Assembly (NCBI GenBank): GCA_964544155.1
Contig: CAZJAH010000011.1
Location: 11,936-75,935, forward strand
Length of the DNA stretch: 64,000 bases
Direction of reading: 5' to 3'
Source: CAZJAH01 sp964544155
Lineage (GTDB): Bacteria; Bacteroidota; Ignavibacteria; Kapaibacteriales; UBA2268
Shown piece after piece: positions 1 through 8,938 of the stretch (position 1 is the stretch's first letter; every line of letters starts with the position of its first letter). The notes below the pieces were generated by a model. The model made no database searches and was not told the origin of the DNA. It saw only the letters and a list, made by a program, of their open reading frames with translations. A program made the translations under genes and the position numbers.

Positions 1-138
1 GTCAATACTCTATCCACGGGCATTAGGTATGGGATTGAAGTATTCAGGAATTTCAGCCTTCAGGCCGGATATACCTATGTTAGCGGGGACAGAAACGACC
101 ACATGATCAGTTTATCATTCAGGTTTGAAGAATTTTAA
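1..138 (+). CDS. C-terminal fragment of an outer-membrane beta-barrel protein
   Basis: The window opens inside a gene. Frame 1 is open from base 1 to the TAA at 136-138 and encodes 45 residues with alternating polar and hydrophobic residues (for example SLQAGYTYVSGD). It ends in ISLSFRFEEF; a terminal aromatic residue after a beta strand is the usual recognition signal of Gram-negative outer-membrane barrels. The next gene starts four bases after the stop, so it is probably the promoter-proximal member of the polysaccharide operon and might be an export barrel. The family cannot be named from the tail alone. Confidence 0.7.
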   Translation, partial: VNTLSTGIRYGIEVFRNFSLQAGYTYVSGDRNDHMISLSFRFEEF

Positions 139-142
139 TAAA

Positions 143-1318
143 ATGACATTTGACTTCTATATATATATAATTCTAATTGTACTTGTATTAATTCCGGTTT
201 ATATATTCGTTCTGTATCCCTTATTATTAAAGTTTATTCCGGGTAAGTTGATAATAGCGGTCAAAGAATATAAACCTGCTGATATAACCGTGATCATCGC
301 CGCTTATAATGAAGAAGATTTGATTGAAGGATGTCTCAGAAGCATTAATGAGGGCAGTTATCCAATTGAAAACATAAATATACTTGTTGGTTCTGACGGA
401 TCAGATGATAATACAGTTGCTATCTGCGAGAAACTGAACGAAAAATATGGCAATATTGAAGTCTTTGACCTGGATAGAATGGGTAAGAACTATGTGCTGA
501 ACTTTCTTTCGAAGCAGGCGAAAACGGAAAAGCTATTTTATATTGATGCTGACTGCAGGCCCGATAAGGACGCGATCATGCAATTAATGAAACATCTGGA
601 GCATGATGAAATCGCCATGGTGATCCCAAAGCTTGAATTTGTTGTTCTAGATAAAAACAATAACAATACAGGTAGGACTGGTGAAACACTTTATCAAAAA
701 TTTGAAAATTATATCAGGGTACGGGAAAGCCGTATCGGATCTACGGTAAATCCATTTGGTATTTACGCTTTAAAAAAGGAGGCTTTCAGCCCATATCCGG
801 ATAAATCAGTTTGTGATGATCTTTACAGGAATCTGCATACAATTTCGATCGGTAAAAAAGCTGTTTATGCTGAGCAAGCTATTGTTACCGAAGTCAGGAA
901 AAAATCTCTGACTTTCGAGAAAAACCGGAGGATAAGGCTTACTGCAGGCGGCCTGTCGACAATAATGAAATTTACAAAACTTCTTTCACCTTTAAAAGGC
1001 TATGACGCGTTATTTATATGGTCGCATAAATTACTAAGGTATTTTCTGCCATATTATTTGATTTTAATATTTATTGTGACTTTATTGCTTCCCTGCGGTT
1101 TATTTAAAATATTATTTTTCTCTCTGCAGTTGTTATTATATTTATCTGCTATAATTGGATGGTTGCTTGAAAGGTCTAATAAAAAAATCGGCTTATTAAA
1201 GTTCCCGTTATTCTTTACGGGTATGAATATTGGTTTTTTATTAGGTTCAATCAGATTTTTTTCCGGGAAACAAAATTCAGAATGGAGCAGTGAAGGCCTG
1301 AAAACCGACAATGATTAA
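143..1318 (+). CDS. Membrane-anchored family 2 glycosyltransferase
   Basis: Processive-type GT2 enzyme of about 391 residues. A hydrophobic segment at residues 4-30 precedes a GT-A domain with the nucleotide-binding start TVIIAAYNEED, the metal-binding motifs DGSDDNT and YIDADCRPD, and an RRIRLT acceptor-site motif near residue 255. Two or three membrane helices fill the C-terminus (residues 295-375). This layout is like YdaM and poly-N-acetylglucosamine synthases. I chose the ATG at 143 over an upstream TTG at 125, because the TTG would overlap the preceding stop region. It overlaps the next gene by 8 bases, so it is co-translated in an envelope polysaccharide operon. The transferred sugar is unknown. 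Confidence 0.85.
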   Translation: MTFDFYIYIILIVLVLIPVYIFVLYPLLLKFIPGKLIIAVKEYKPADITVIIAAYNEEDLIEGCLRSINEGSYPIENINILVGSDGSDDNTVAICEKLNEKYGNIEVFDLDRMGKNYVLNFLSKQAKTEKLFYIDADCRPDKDAIMQLMKHLEHDEIAMVIPKLEFVVLDKNNNNTGRTGETLYQKFENYIRVRESRIGSTVNPFGIYALKKEAFSPYPDKSVCDDLYRNLHTISIGKKAVYAEQAIVTEVRKKSLTFEKNRRIRLTAGGLSTIMKFTKLLSPLKGYDALFIWSHKLLRYFLPYYLILIFIVTLLLPCGLFKILFFSLQLLLYLSAIIGWLLERSNKKIGLLKFPLFFTGMNIGFLLGSIRFFSGKQNSEWSSEGLKTDND

Positions 1319-2780
1319 CACGACTGAAATAAAGGAAAACATCAAGGTTAACCTGCCGAAAACCAATCGGCGGTTTAACAGGTATTCCCAAATTCTATTT
1401 GAGTTTGTGGCTGATTTCTTTGCCATTCTAATCAGCTATTTTGTTCAGTATTTTATCCGCTTCGAAACGGGTGTTATCGGCCCCGGATTTAAGCCTGAAT
1501 TCGCACTGGTATTAATGACTGCCGGGGCGATGCTTGTTTACTGGCATACATTGTTCTTTTTTTCGGGTATGTACAAGAACTGGTATGAAAAGTCTCCTTT
1601 TGATGAGATTTTCACTACGCTCAAAGTAACGCTTTTTGGAACTGCGCTGCTGGTATTCCTGATATTATCGGATACAGCCAATTCCCCGAGGAATCTTTTT
1701 ATTCTGCATTTTATCATCATGGCTGTATCGGTAATAATTGGAAGAACAATTGCCCGGCGGACCCAGAAAGCCCTGAGAGCCGCCAAGATCATCACTTTCC
1801 CCGCAATAATTCTCGGCACTCCCGGTAAAGCGGCAGAATTTTTCCGCAAAACAAAGATGGCTAAATCCTGGGGATATACATCCATAGGAATTATCATTAC
1901 TCACGAACCTACCGCGGAAGAGCTTAAGTTTATCAAGGACAATCAAATACCCATTTTGGGTTATGTGGACGACTTTCATGAAATTATCGATAAATATAAT
2001 CCCGCGGAACTGATTATATCTACACATAAACCAAAGCACTCGCTTTTGGTGAATATAGTTTCTGTATGCGGCGATAAAGGTATCAGCGCTAAGATCGAGC
2101 CCGACCTTTATGATATATTCACAGGACAGACCCGCGCGCAGAATATTTACGGCATCCCGCTTATTGAAATAAGCACTCAGCTTTTGAGGCCCTGGCAGGA
2201 GGTTATTAAGAGAATATTCGACATACTCTTTAGCGCGGCAGTGTTGCTGATTGGATTACCGGTTTGGCTTTTAGTAGCCCTTATCATTAAGCTGGAATCA
2301 AGAGGGCCTGTATTTTATACACAGCCGAGAGTAGGGAAAGACGGAAAGATTTTTAAGATATATAAATTCCGCTCCATGGTGAAAGATGCGGATAGAAGTA
2401 ACAGAAAATGGACTACTGTCGGTGATCCGAGAGTAACGAGGTTTGGCAGGTTCATCAGAAAAACGCATATTGATGAAGTTCCGCAGTTCTGGAACGTACT
2501 TATCGGCGATATGAGCGTAGTCGGCCCAAGGCCTGAACAGCCTCAGTATGTTGAAGAGTTTTCAAAAGAAATAAGCTATTATAAAAGAAGGCTGAAAGTC
2601 AGGCCCGGCATAACAGGATGGTGGCAGGTTAAATATCAGGCGCATGAACTCAATACAGAAGAAATTCGTAACCGACTTAAGGATGATTTTTATTATATTG
2701 AAAATATGTCAATTAAACTTGATGTCGAAATAATTGTCCGCACTGTATGGTGCGTTGTTAGTGGACACGGACAAACATAG
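1311..2780 (+). CDS. Polyprenyl-phosphate sugar-1-phosphate transferase (WbaP/WcaJ type)
   Basis: Initiating enzyme of surface-polysaccharide repeat-unit synthesis, transferring a sugar-1-phosphate from a UDP-sugar to undecaprenyl phosphate at the inner membrane. The 489-residue protein has about four N-terminal membrane helices (25-145), a Rossmann-like CoA_binding_3 region (about 155-280) and a C-terminal bacterial sugar transferase domain (about 293-489). The hallmark motifs are visible: KRIFDILFS re-entrant helix, GPVFYTQPRVGK, YKFRSM, the catalytic DE in IDEVPQFWNVL, GDMSVVGPRPE and RPGITGWWQV. All catalytic segments are intact, in contrast to the paralogous C-terminus of the protein at 3525-5474. 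Confidence 0.93.
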   Translation: MINTTEIKENIKVNLPKTNRRFNRYSQILFEFVADFFAILISYFVQYFIRFETGVIGPGFKPEFALVLMTAGAMLVYWHTLFFFSGMYKNWYEKSPFDEIFTTLKVTLFGTALLVFLILSDTANSPRNLFILHFIIMAVSVIIGRTIARRTQKALRAAKIITFPAIILGTPGKAAEFFRKTKMAKSWGYTSIGIIITHEPTAEELKFIKDNQIPILGYVDDFHEIIDKYNPAELIISTHKPKHSLLVNIVSVCGDKGISAKIEPDLYDIFTGQTRAQNIYGIPLIEISTQLLRPWQEVIKRIFDILFSAAVLLIGLPVWLLVALIIKLESRGPVFYTQPRVGKDGKIFKIYKFRSMVKDADRSNRKWTTVGDPRVTRFGRFIRKTHIDEVPQFWNVLIGDMSVVGPRPEQPQYVEEFSKEISYYKRRLKVRPGITGWWQVKYQAHELNTEEIRNRLKDDFYYIENMSIKLDVEIIVRTVWCVVSGHGQT

Positions 2781-2790
2781 GGATTTATTA

Positions 2791-3513
2791 ATGAAATCTA
2801 TAGTTGTAATACCTACATATAACGAAAAAGAGAATATTGAAAAACTTATTAAAGCAATTTTCGACAATTCAGCTGATATAAATGTTCTTGTTGTAGATGA
2901 TAATTCACCCGACGGCACCTCGGATATAGTCAAAGCCATAGTGAAAAACGACAGCCGGGTTCATCTCATTGAGCGCCCCGGAAAAATGGGGCTGGGCACC
3001 GCTTATAGGGATGGCTTTAAGTATTGCCTGGCTAAAGGATATGAAGCCATTTTAGAAATGGACGCCGACTTTTCGCATGATCCCGTGGAAATACCGAAAT
3101 TCCTGGAAGCAATTATAGATCATGATCTAGTTATCGGTTCAAGATACAAAACCGGAGTTAATGTCATCAATTGGCCCTTGAGCAGGCTTATGTTAAGCTA
3201 TGGCGCGAATCTTTACACAAGAGTAATTACCGGAATGCCTATTAAAGATGCAACCGGAGGATTCAAATGCTTCCGGGCTGAATTCTTAAGGAAAATCAAC
3301 CTCGATGCAGTGCAGTCCAACGGATACGGCTTCCAGATAGAAATGAACTACCGTATGTGGCGGCTGGGAGCTCGTATAGAGGAGCTTCCCATAATATTTG
3401 TCGACAGGCGAAGCGGAGTTTCTAAAATGAATAAGAGCATTATTTATGAAGCTATATTTCTTGTTTGGCGGCTGAAATTAGGCCTTGTTCCCGATCTTAA
3501 AAAGAAAAAATAA
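2791..3513 (+). CDS. Polyprenol monophosphomannose synthase-like GT2 (Dpm1 family)
   Basis: Soluble GT2 of about 240 residues related to dolichol-phosphate mannose synthase; it would load a sugar onto a polyprenyl phosphate for use on the periplasmic side. It shows VVIPTYNEKENIEKL at the N-terminus, VVDDNSPDGT, and the metal-binding EMDADFSHDP, all typical of Dpm1. No C-terminal membrane helices are present, matching the short bacterial form. I chose the ATG at 2791, preceded by AGGG, rather than earlier TTG/GTG codons that run into the upstream gene. It sits between the initiating transferase and a GT2 fusion protein. Confidence 0.88.
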   Translation: MKSIVVIPTYNEKENIEKLIKAIFDNSADINVLVVDDNSPDGTSDIVKAIVKNDSRVHLIERPGKMGLGTAYRDGFKYCLAKGYEAILEMDADFSHDPVEIPKFLEAIIDHDLVIGSRYKTGVNVINWPLSRLMLSYGANLYTRVITGMPIKDATGGFKCFRAEFLRKINLDAVQSNGYGFQIEMNYRMWRLGARIEELPIIFVDRRSGVSKMNKSIIYEAIFLVWRLKLGLVPDLKKKK

Positions 3514-3524
3514 TAGAGTATTGA

Positions 3525-5474
3525 TTGGCCGTTAAACCCGACATATCGATAATTATTGTTAATTACAATGTCAAGGATTTTCTCCTTCAATGCCTTCGTT
3601 CTATCCAAACCGCTCAAAAAGCATTAAATGTCGAAGTAATAATTGTAGATAACAACTCGACCGACGGCTCGGTTGAATTTCTTAAGCCCATGTTTCCCGA
3701 ATATGAATTTATCGATTTAGAAGCTAACATTGGTTTCGGTAAAGCCAATAACCTGGCCTTCGAGAAAGCACGCGGGCGTTACATACTTATACTTAATCCG
3801 GATACCATACTCGCGGAAGATACGCTCGAAGTTATGCTGAAATATATGGATAATGACCCCAAAGCGGGAATTGCCGGATGCAAAGTGTTAAATGATGACG
3901 GCACATTCCAGCTTGCCTGCAGGCGCGGTTTCCCGACTCCGTGGGCATCATTCTGCAAGCTCTTCGGCCTGCAGAAGCTTTTTCCGGATTCTGAACTTTT
4001 TGCCCGTTATAATCAAACATTCAAAAGCATAAACGAGACATACTACATCGATGCCGTAATAGGCGCGTTCATGTTTTGCAGGAAGGAAGTGATAGATGCC
4101 ACAGGCGGTTTTGACGAAGACTTTTTTATGTACGGCGAAGACTTAGATCTGTGCTACCGTGCAAAGCAGCTCGGATGGGAAGTGGCTTATGTGCATAGTA
4201 CATCAATAATTCACTTTAAAGGTGAAAGTACCAAAAGAAGTACTATAAACGAAGTGAAACACTTTTATTCTGCAATGGAGATTTTCGCGCGGAAGCATTT
4301 CGGTAAGTCCACATTATTTTTATTTTTTTTGAAGATGGGAATATACCTGCGCCAGGCAGTTGCTTACGCTTCACGGTACAGAACAGATATTTTATTTATC
4401 ATTATGGATTTGATAGCAGTAAATCTGGCAATACTCATTGGTACATTTATCAGGTACGGCGAGTTATTCCGATTTCCGGATTACGCTTATCCAACAATAT
4501 TTATAGTTGTTTCCATAGTTCTTTTTGCTTCTTTGTTTTCGACCGGGGAATACTTAGAAAACAAACCCGACCTTCGGAAATCCCTTTTCGGGCTGCTGAT
4601 TACATTCTTCATAGTTTCTTCTCTGACTTATTTTTTCAAGGATTATGCTTTCAGCAGGGGAGTGCTGCTGCTTTCAATCGGGCTAACAATGGTTTATGTC
4701 ATTGTTTCACGCGCGGCTTATCTCGTTTATGAGAAAATTGCCGGCAGCGAATCCGAAAAAAGGGTATTGCTCGTAGGGCCGGCCTCGGAGTCGGCTAATC
4801 TTGTTGATGAACTGAGAAATATTGAAGGGCGCAATATACATGTTGCAGGGATTGTTAACGATAATAAACATGAAAAAACTATTAATATACCTAAATTAGG
4901 CTCAACCCGAGAACTTTCGGCAATTATTACGAAAAATAAAATCCATGAGGTAATAATTACAGATTCTCGACTAAGCAGGAGCGATATAATCGCAACACTT
5001 CACAAAATTTCAAACCCCAGAGCCAGATTTCACATAGCAAATGAATACCGGGAGCTTCTTACTTCCAAAATTATTAACGATATTTCAGGCGATGATCGTT
5101 TATTAACAAAATATAATATTAACATCCTTCGTTATAAATTCTTTAAGCGTTCTTTTGATATACTGATTTCAGTGATAATGCTGACAGCCGGGCTACCCTT
5201 TATTCTTTTAAGTAGAAATAAAAAGAAAAGGGTGAAGGACTTTTTAGATATTCTCAAATCAAAAAAGACACTGATAGGCATTAGTGCTAATGGATCGGGC
5301 AGGTTTTCCGATAAGCCCGTGGGGCTGATTGACCCATCGAAAATTAGCAACAGCCCAGGCCTTGATAAAAAAGCCATCGACAGGCTGAATGATTATTACT
5401 TAAGAAATTACAGTATATCTCTGGATATAGATATATTTTTAAAATACATTTTCAGGGATAAAAGTGGCTTCTAA
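3525..5474 (+). CDS. GT2 fused to a degenerate sugar-phosphate-transferase-like module
   Basis: Composite 649-residue protein. Residues 1-255 form a rhamnosyltransferase-like GT2 (SIIIVNYNVKDF, VDNNSTDGS, LNPDT, and the YGEDLDLCYR motif). Residues 287-405 hold four or five membrane helices and 415-535 a Rossmann-like CoA_binding_3 region. The end (536-649) keeps the RSFDILIS re-entrant helix of polyprenyl-phosphate sugar transferases, but the catalytic core (YKFRSM, DE dyad, VGPRP) is missing. The second half is thus probably a non-catalytic scaffold or partner of the intact enzyme at 1311-2780. TTG start, with GAG upstream; no ATG lies before the conserved DISIIIVNYN. Confidence 0.82.
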   Translation: MAVKPDISIIIVNYNVKDFLLQCLRSIQTAQKALNVEVIIVDNNSTDGSVEFLKPMFPEYEFIDLEANIGFGKANNLAFEKARGRYILILNPDTILAEDTLEVMLKYMDNDPKAGIAGCKVLNDDGTFQLACRRGFPTPWASFCKLFGLQKLFPDSELFARYNQTFKSINETYYIDAVIGAFMFCRKEVIDATGGFDEDFFMYGEDLDLCYRAKQLGWEVAYVHSTSIIHFKGESTKRSTINEVKHFYSAMEIFARKHFGKSTLFLFFLKMGIYLRQAVAYASRYRTDILFIIMDLIAVNLAILIGTFIRYGELFRFPDYAYPTIFIVVSIVLFASLFSTGEYLENKPDLRKSLFGLLITFFIVSSLTYFFKDYAFSRGVLLLSIGLTMVYVIVSRAAYLVYEKIAGSESEKRVLLVGPASESANLVDELRNIEGRNIHVAGIVNDNKHEKTINIPKLGSTRELSAIITKNKIHEVIITDSRLSRSDIIATLHKISNPRARFHIANEYRELLTSKIINDISGDDRLLTKYNINILRYKFFKRSFDILISVIMLTAGLPFILLSRNKKKRVKDFLDILKSKKTLIGISANGSGRFSDKPVGLIDPSKISNSPGLDKKAIDRLNDYYLRNYSISLDIDIFLKYIFRDKSGF

Positions 5475-6423
5475 ATTTGTTCTGGATTTTGAAAAACCGA
5501 TACTTGAACTCGAAAGCAAAATCGAAGAAATGCGAAATATCGGTAAGACAATTGATATTTCAAGAGAAATAGATGAACTCGAAAAAAAGGTGGATGTTCT
5601 GAGAAAAGAAATCTATAAAAACCTCACCCGCTGGCAGAGAGTTCAAATAGCGCGCCATCCGGAAAGGCCCGTTACTCTCGATTACATAAATACCGTTTTC
5701 GATGATTTTATTGAACTTCACGGCGACCGTAAGTACCGGGACGACCCTGCAATAGTAGGCGGTATGGCATGGCTGGATAAGTATCCGGTTATGGTTGTGG
5801 GCCATCAGAAAGGACGCGACACCAAATCTAATGTATACAGAAATTTCGGGATGGCAAACCCTGAGGGCTACAGAAAAGCCCTGCGGCTGTTTAAACTGGC
5901 TGAAAAATTCGGCAGGCCTGTGATCACACTAATAGATACTCCGGGCGCTTTTCCGGGAATTGAGGCAGAGGAATACGGCCAGGCCGAAGCAATCGCCTCG
6001 AACCTCTTATACATGGCTAAACTTAAAGTGCCCATGATAGCCGTTATCATAGGTGAAGGAGCATCAGGAGGCGCTATCGGCATTGGAGTTGGCGACCGCG
6101 TGCTGATGCTCGAAAACTCGTGGTACAGCGTTATAGCCCCGGAATCATGTTCAAGCATTTTATGGAGAAGCTGGGATTATAAAGAACAGGCCGCCGAGGC
6201 CCTGCAGCTGTCCGCCGAAGACCTGCTTAAACACTCGATCATCGATGATATCATACGCGAGCCGATAGGCGGCGCTCATAAAAACCCCGATAAAATGTTT
6301 GAAATTTTTAAAAAGCAGCTTCTAAGCGAATTAGAGAAATTAATGAAAACCAAGCCTGAAAAGCGAATATCGAAAAGGCGCGAAAAATTCAGCCAAATGG
6401 GTGTCTGGGAAGAGGTAAAATAA
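5464..6423 (+). CDS. accA: Acetyl-CoA carboxylase carboxyltransferase subunit alpha
   Basis: Carries half of the carboxyltransferase activity that makes malonyl-CoA for fatty-acid synthesis, pairing with AccD (not in this window). The 319-residue length is normal. The N-terminus FVLDFEKPILELESKIEEM, the coiled-coil 15-50, the VYRNFGMANPEGYRKALRL segment, LIDTPGAFPGIEAEEYGQ and the oxyanion-hole region GEGASGGAIGIGVGD all match AccA. It starts with GTG and overlaps the preceding glycosyltransferase gene by 11 bases, so its expression is probably coupled to the polysaccharide operon. That is an odd place for a core lipid gene. Confidence 0.97.
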   Translation: MASKFVLDFEKPILELESKIEEMRNIGKTIDISREIDELEKKVDVLRKEIYKNLTRWQRVQIARHPERPVTLDYINTVFDDFIELHGDRKYRDDPAIVGGMAWLDKYPVMVVGHQKGRDTKSNVYRNFGMANPEGYRKALRLFKLAEKFGRPVITLIDTPGAFPGIEAEEYGQAEAIASNLLYMAKLKVPMIAVIIGEGASGGAIGIGVGDRVLMLENSWYSVIAPESCSSILWRSWDYKEQAAEALQLSAEDLLKHSIIDDIIREPIGGAHKNPDKMFEIFKKQLLSELEKLMKTKPEKRISKRREKFSQMGVWEEVK

Positions 6424-6428
6424 TAATA

Positions 6429-7592
6429 ATGCCTAAGGTCATTTATCTCTGGAAAGGCCCTTATCCCTGGGATGTAAGGGTTGAAAAGGTTTGTAAAGCT
6501 TTAAGAGATGCCGGAAATGAAATTCACATACTGGCCCGATGGGGAAATGAAACAGTAAAAAATGAAATAATTGACGGCCTTTATATTACCAGAGCCGGCT
6601 TCGGCATTAAACAGTTTTTTTCACTGCCTATTTCCATCAATATCTTATGGAAAAACGAATTAAACGCCCTTATTGATAAAATAAAGCCATCCCTTATTAT
6701 TGTACGGGAAATAATGCTGGGTTCACTTGCCGGCAAAGCAGCCAGACAAAAAGGCATTCCCGTAATAATGGATATGGCTGAGAATTACCCTGCCGCCATG
6801 CGTGACTGGAAAAAGTACAATAAAAGCATGATATCAAAGTTCGCTGTGCATAAGCTCAAGCTTCCAGACGCCGCGGAAAGCAGCAGCGTCCGCCTTATGA
6901 ACGGCATAATAACCGTGTGTGATGAACAGAATGACAGACTTAGTGAAAACTACGGTTTTTCCCCTAAAGACATAGTGGCCGTTCATAATACGCCTCCAAA
7001 ACAACTAATCCCCGAAGAGCCGGTCATAAACAGGGAAAAACCCCTCGTATTCGGACATCACGGTAATCTCACCGCTGAAAAAGATATTGGCTGTTTTATT
7101 AAAGGGTTCCTTTACGCTGCGCAAGTTAATAACAAACTGAAACTTATAATATCCGGCAAAGGCGAATCTTATAAAGATGTGGAAGATATAGTAACGGCAT
7201 CGAAAATGAGATCCTCCGTCGAGCTTAAAGGCCGGTATGATTACAAAGCGCTGCCGGCGATAATCGCTAATGTCGATATCGGCGCCGTTCCCTATCAGAT
7301 TAGCGATTTTAATAATTATACCCTGCATAATAAAATATTCGACTATTTCGCTTTCGGTAAACCCGTAATAGTATCAAGGGCAAAACCGCTTGTCAGAGTT
7401 ATTAATGAAACGGGTGCCGGAGTAATTGCCGACTGCACAGATCCAGATAAAATAAAAGAAACCATCGAAAATCTTACAAAAACAAATATCGTAGAAATGG
7501 CACATGCCGCTCATAAGGCTGCTTTAGATAAATACAACTGGGATGTGGATTCAAAAAAGTTAATTGGATTTATTAGAAGGTATTTAAATTAA
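6429..7592 (+). CDS. Family 4 glycosyltransferase (GT-B fold)
   Basis: 387-residue cytoplasmic retaining-type glycosyltransferase. The N-terminal acceptor domain begins VIYLWKGPYPWDVRVEKVCKAL; the C-terminal donor domain (about 195-370) contains FGHHGNLTAEKDIG, ISGKGES and the phosphate-binding segment near VPYQISDFNNYTLHNKIFDY followed by FGKPVIVS. In GT4 enzymes this last stretch holds the EX7E-type donor site, here with N/K in place of the first Glu (HNKIFDYFAFGKP). It begins five bases after accA and abuts the Nudix gene. It probably adds a sugar to the repeat unit or a lipid; donor and acceptor are unknown. Confidence 0.85.
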   Translation: MPKVIYLWKGPYPWDVRVEKVCKALRDAGNEIHILARWGNETVKNEIIDGLYITRAGFGIKQFFSLPISINILWKNELNALIDKIKPSLIIVREIMLGSLAGKAARQKGIPVIMDMAENYPAAMRDWKKYNKSMISKFAVHKLKLPDAAESSSVRLMNGIITVCDEQNDRLSENYGFSPKDIVAVHNTPPKQLIPEEPVINREKPLVFGHHGNLTAEKDIGCFIKGFLYAAQVNNKLKLIISGKGESYKDVEDIVTASKMRSSVELKGRYDYKALPAIIANVDIGAVPYQISDFNNYTLHNKIFDYFAFGKPVIVSRAKPLVRVINETGAGVIADCTDPDKIKETIENLTKTNIVEMAHAAHKAALDKYNWDVDSKKLIGFIRRYLN

Positions 7593-8057
7593 ATGAAAAA
7601 AGAATTTGATACCATACAGGTTCATGTAGCCGCGGAACACCCGGAAACAGGAAGAATGCTATACCTTTTACTCAAGAGGTCTGCTGATATCGATGTTTAT
7701 CCTTCTTTGTGGCAGGTGATAACCGGAAGAATAGAGCCCGGAGAATCCGCTCTGAATGCCGCTATAAGAGAGCTTAAAGAAGAAAGCGGATTCGCGGCTG
7801 AAAAAATCTGGTGCCTGCCCTTTGTCACATCTTTTTTCGATCCATATCAGGACATGATCAAATTCGCACCGGTGTTTGGCGTTATTTCGGAATTCAGTGA
7901 ACCGGAACTGAGCGAAGAGCATTCCGACTTTGCCTGGCTGAGCTATGATTCAGCTTATGAAAGGCTTTTGCTGCCATCCCACAGGGAAGGTACTCAGTGC
8001 TTCAGGGAAAATGTAATACTGAGAAAGAATCGTGATATGTTTAGGATTAAGCTTTAA
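7593..8057 (+). CDS. Nudix hydrolase
   Basis: 154-residue pyrophosphohydrolase that would cleave a nucleoside diphosphate linked to another moiety. The full Nudix box is present at about residues 46-68: G-x5-E-x7-REL-x-EE-x-GF (GRIEPGE followed by RELKEESGF). The start codon follows directly on the TAA of the glycosyltransferase gene (7590-7592), so it is the last gene of the operon. A substrate such as a nucleotide sugar or 8-oxo/dihydroneopterin-type nucleotide is possible; context slightly favours a housecleaning role for nucleotide sugars. Confidence 0.88.
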   Translation: MKKEFDTIQVHVAAEHPETGRMLYLLLKRSADIDVYPSLWQVITGRIEPGESALNAAIRELKEESGFAAEKIWCLPFVTSFFDPYQDMIKFAPVFGVISEFSEPELSEEHSDFAWLSYDSAYERLLLPSHREGTQCFRENVILRKNRDMFRIKL

Positions 8058-8063
8058 TTTCCA

Positions 8064-8096
8064 TAAAAAAAGCCGGGGAATTTTATCCCGCGGCCT
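8064..8096 (-). terminator. Rho-independent terminator, convergent gene end
   Basis: Read on the minus strand, a GC-rich hairpin (GCCGCGGGA paired with TCCCCGGC, one bulged base, loop of about six) is followed by seven T residues. It lies 45 bases beyond the stop of the minus-strand barrel gene and may also block the plus-strand operon ending at 8057. Confidence 0.75.
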
Positions 8097-8141
8097 TAGT
8101 TTCAGACATAGTTGTATTAAAACCTGAGTTTACTTTTAAAA

Positions 8142-8807
8142 TCAAAAATATACACCAACAGATACGGTAATGTATGTTTTATCTTCTTCATCATCATCTT
8201 TGCCTATCAGGTTGATGTGATTATATCTGGTCTCCAGATTAAGCCTAAGAAGAGTAATGTCAACATCAAAACCAAGCCCCAGGCCGTATCCCAGCCTGTT
8301 ATCGGCAGGAGACCTCGAAATGGGAACATCCACATCCCCATACTTATAATCAACGGATGAGCTTATATAGTTGTAGTCTAGCTCGCCCGTGGCGTAAAGA
8401 TTGATAAATGATTTAAAAAGGTAGTACTGAACACCTGCGGCTATCGGGACGATGTTCTGATTTGTCGTGAATACAGCAAGAACGCTATCTGTTTCAGGAT
8501 CACGGAATTTGATTTCCGATTCGGGGAACCTGTTGAACGAGATACTGCCAAAAAAACTGACATTATCCGATAGGGGAAGCCTGCCTTTAACACCAAGGTG
8601 ATAACCGGCAGAAACGCCTTCAGTGAAAATATTTCCGACAAAATCTTCCTCTTCTATCATGTCTTTATTATAAATATCATTAATCTTATCATTCGGTGTG
8701 GAAAGCCCTCCGTAAAAGCCGATTTCAAGCAGTGGCGCGGACTTTGTTTCAGAATATAATAACAACAGGCAAAAGAAGGCAGCCAGCATAATGGATATCT
8801 TTTTCAT
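8142..8807 (-). CDS. Outer-membrane beta-barrel protein, small
   Basis: 221-residue secreted protein with a Sec signal peptide (MKKISIMLAAFFCLLLLYSE, cleavage near TKSA). The mature part is built of alternating beta strands rich in Gly and aromatic residues (GFYGGLSTP, AGVQYYLFKSFINLYATGEL, RLGYGLGLGFDVD) and ends in YITVSVGVYF with a terminal Phe, as expected for OmpX/OmpW-like eight-strand barrels. It is transcribed alone toward the polysaccharide operon. Function unknown; a passive envelope or adhesion role is the usual guess. Confidence 0.8.
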   Translation of the reverse strand: MKKISIMLAAFFCLLLLYSETKSAPLLEIGFYGGLSTPNDKINDIYNKDMIEEEDFVGNIFTEGVSAGYHLGVKGRLPLSDNVSFFGSISFNRFPESEIKFRDPETDSVLAVFTTNQNIVPIAAGVQYYLFKSFINLYATGELDYNYISSSVDYKYGDVDVPISRSPADNRLGYGLGLGFDVDITLLRLNLETRYNHINLIGKDDDEEDKTYITVSVGVYF

Positions 8808-8938
8808 AAATATTTCTCTATAAGTTTATAATGTTTATTTAATACTAAATTAGAAAATTCTATTCTATACTAAAAATTTTTTCATTTTTATACGTGATAT
8901 TTTTTTAATTTGTTACAGGAAAAAATATAAACAAGAGA

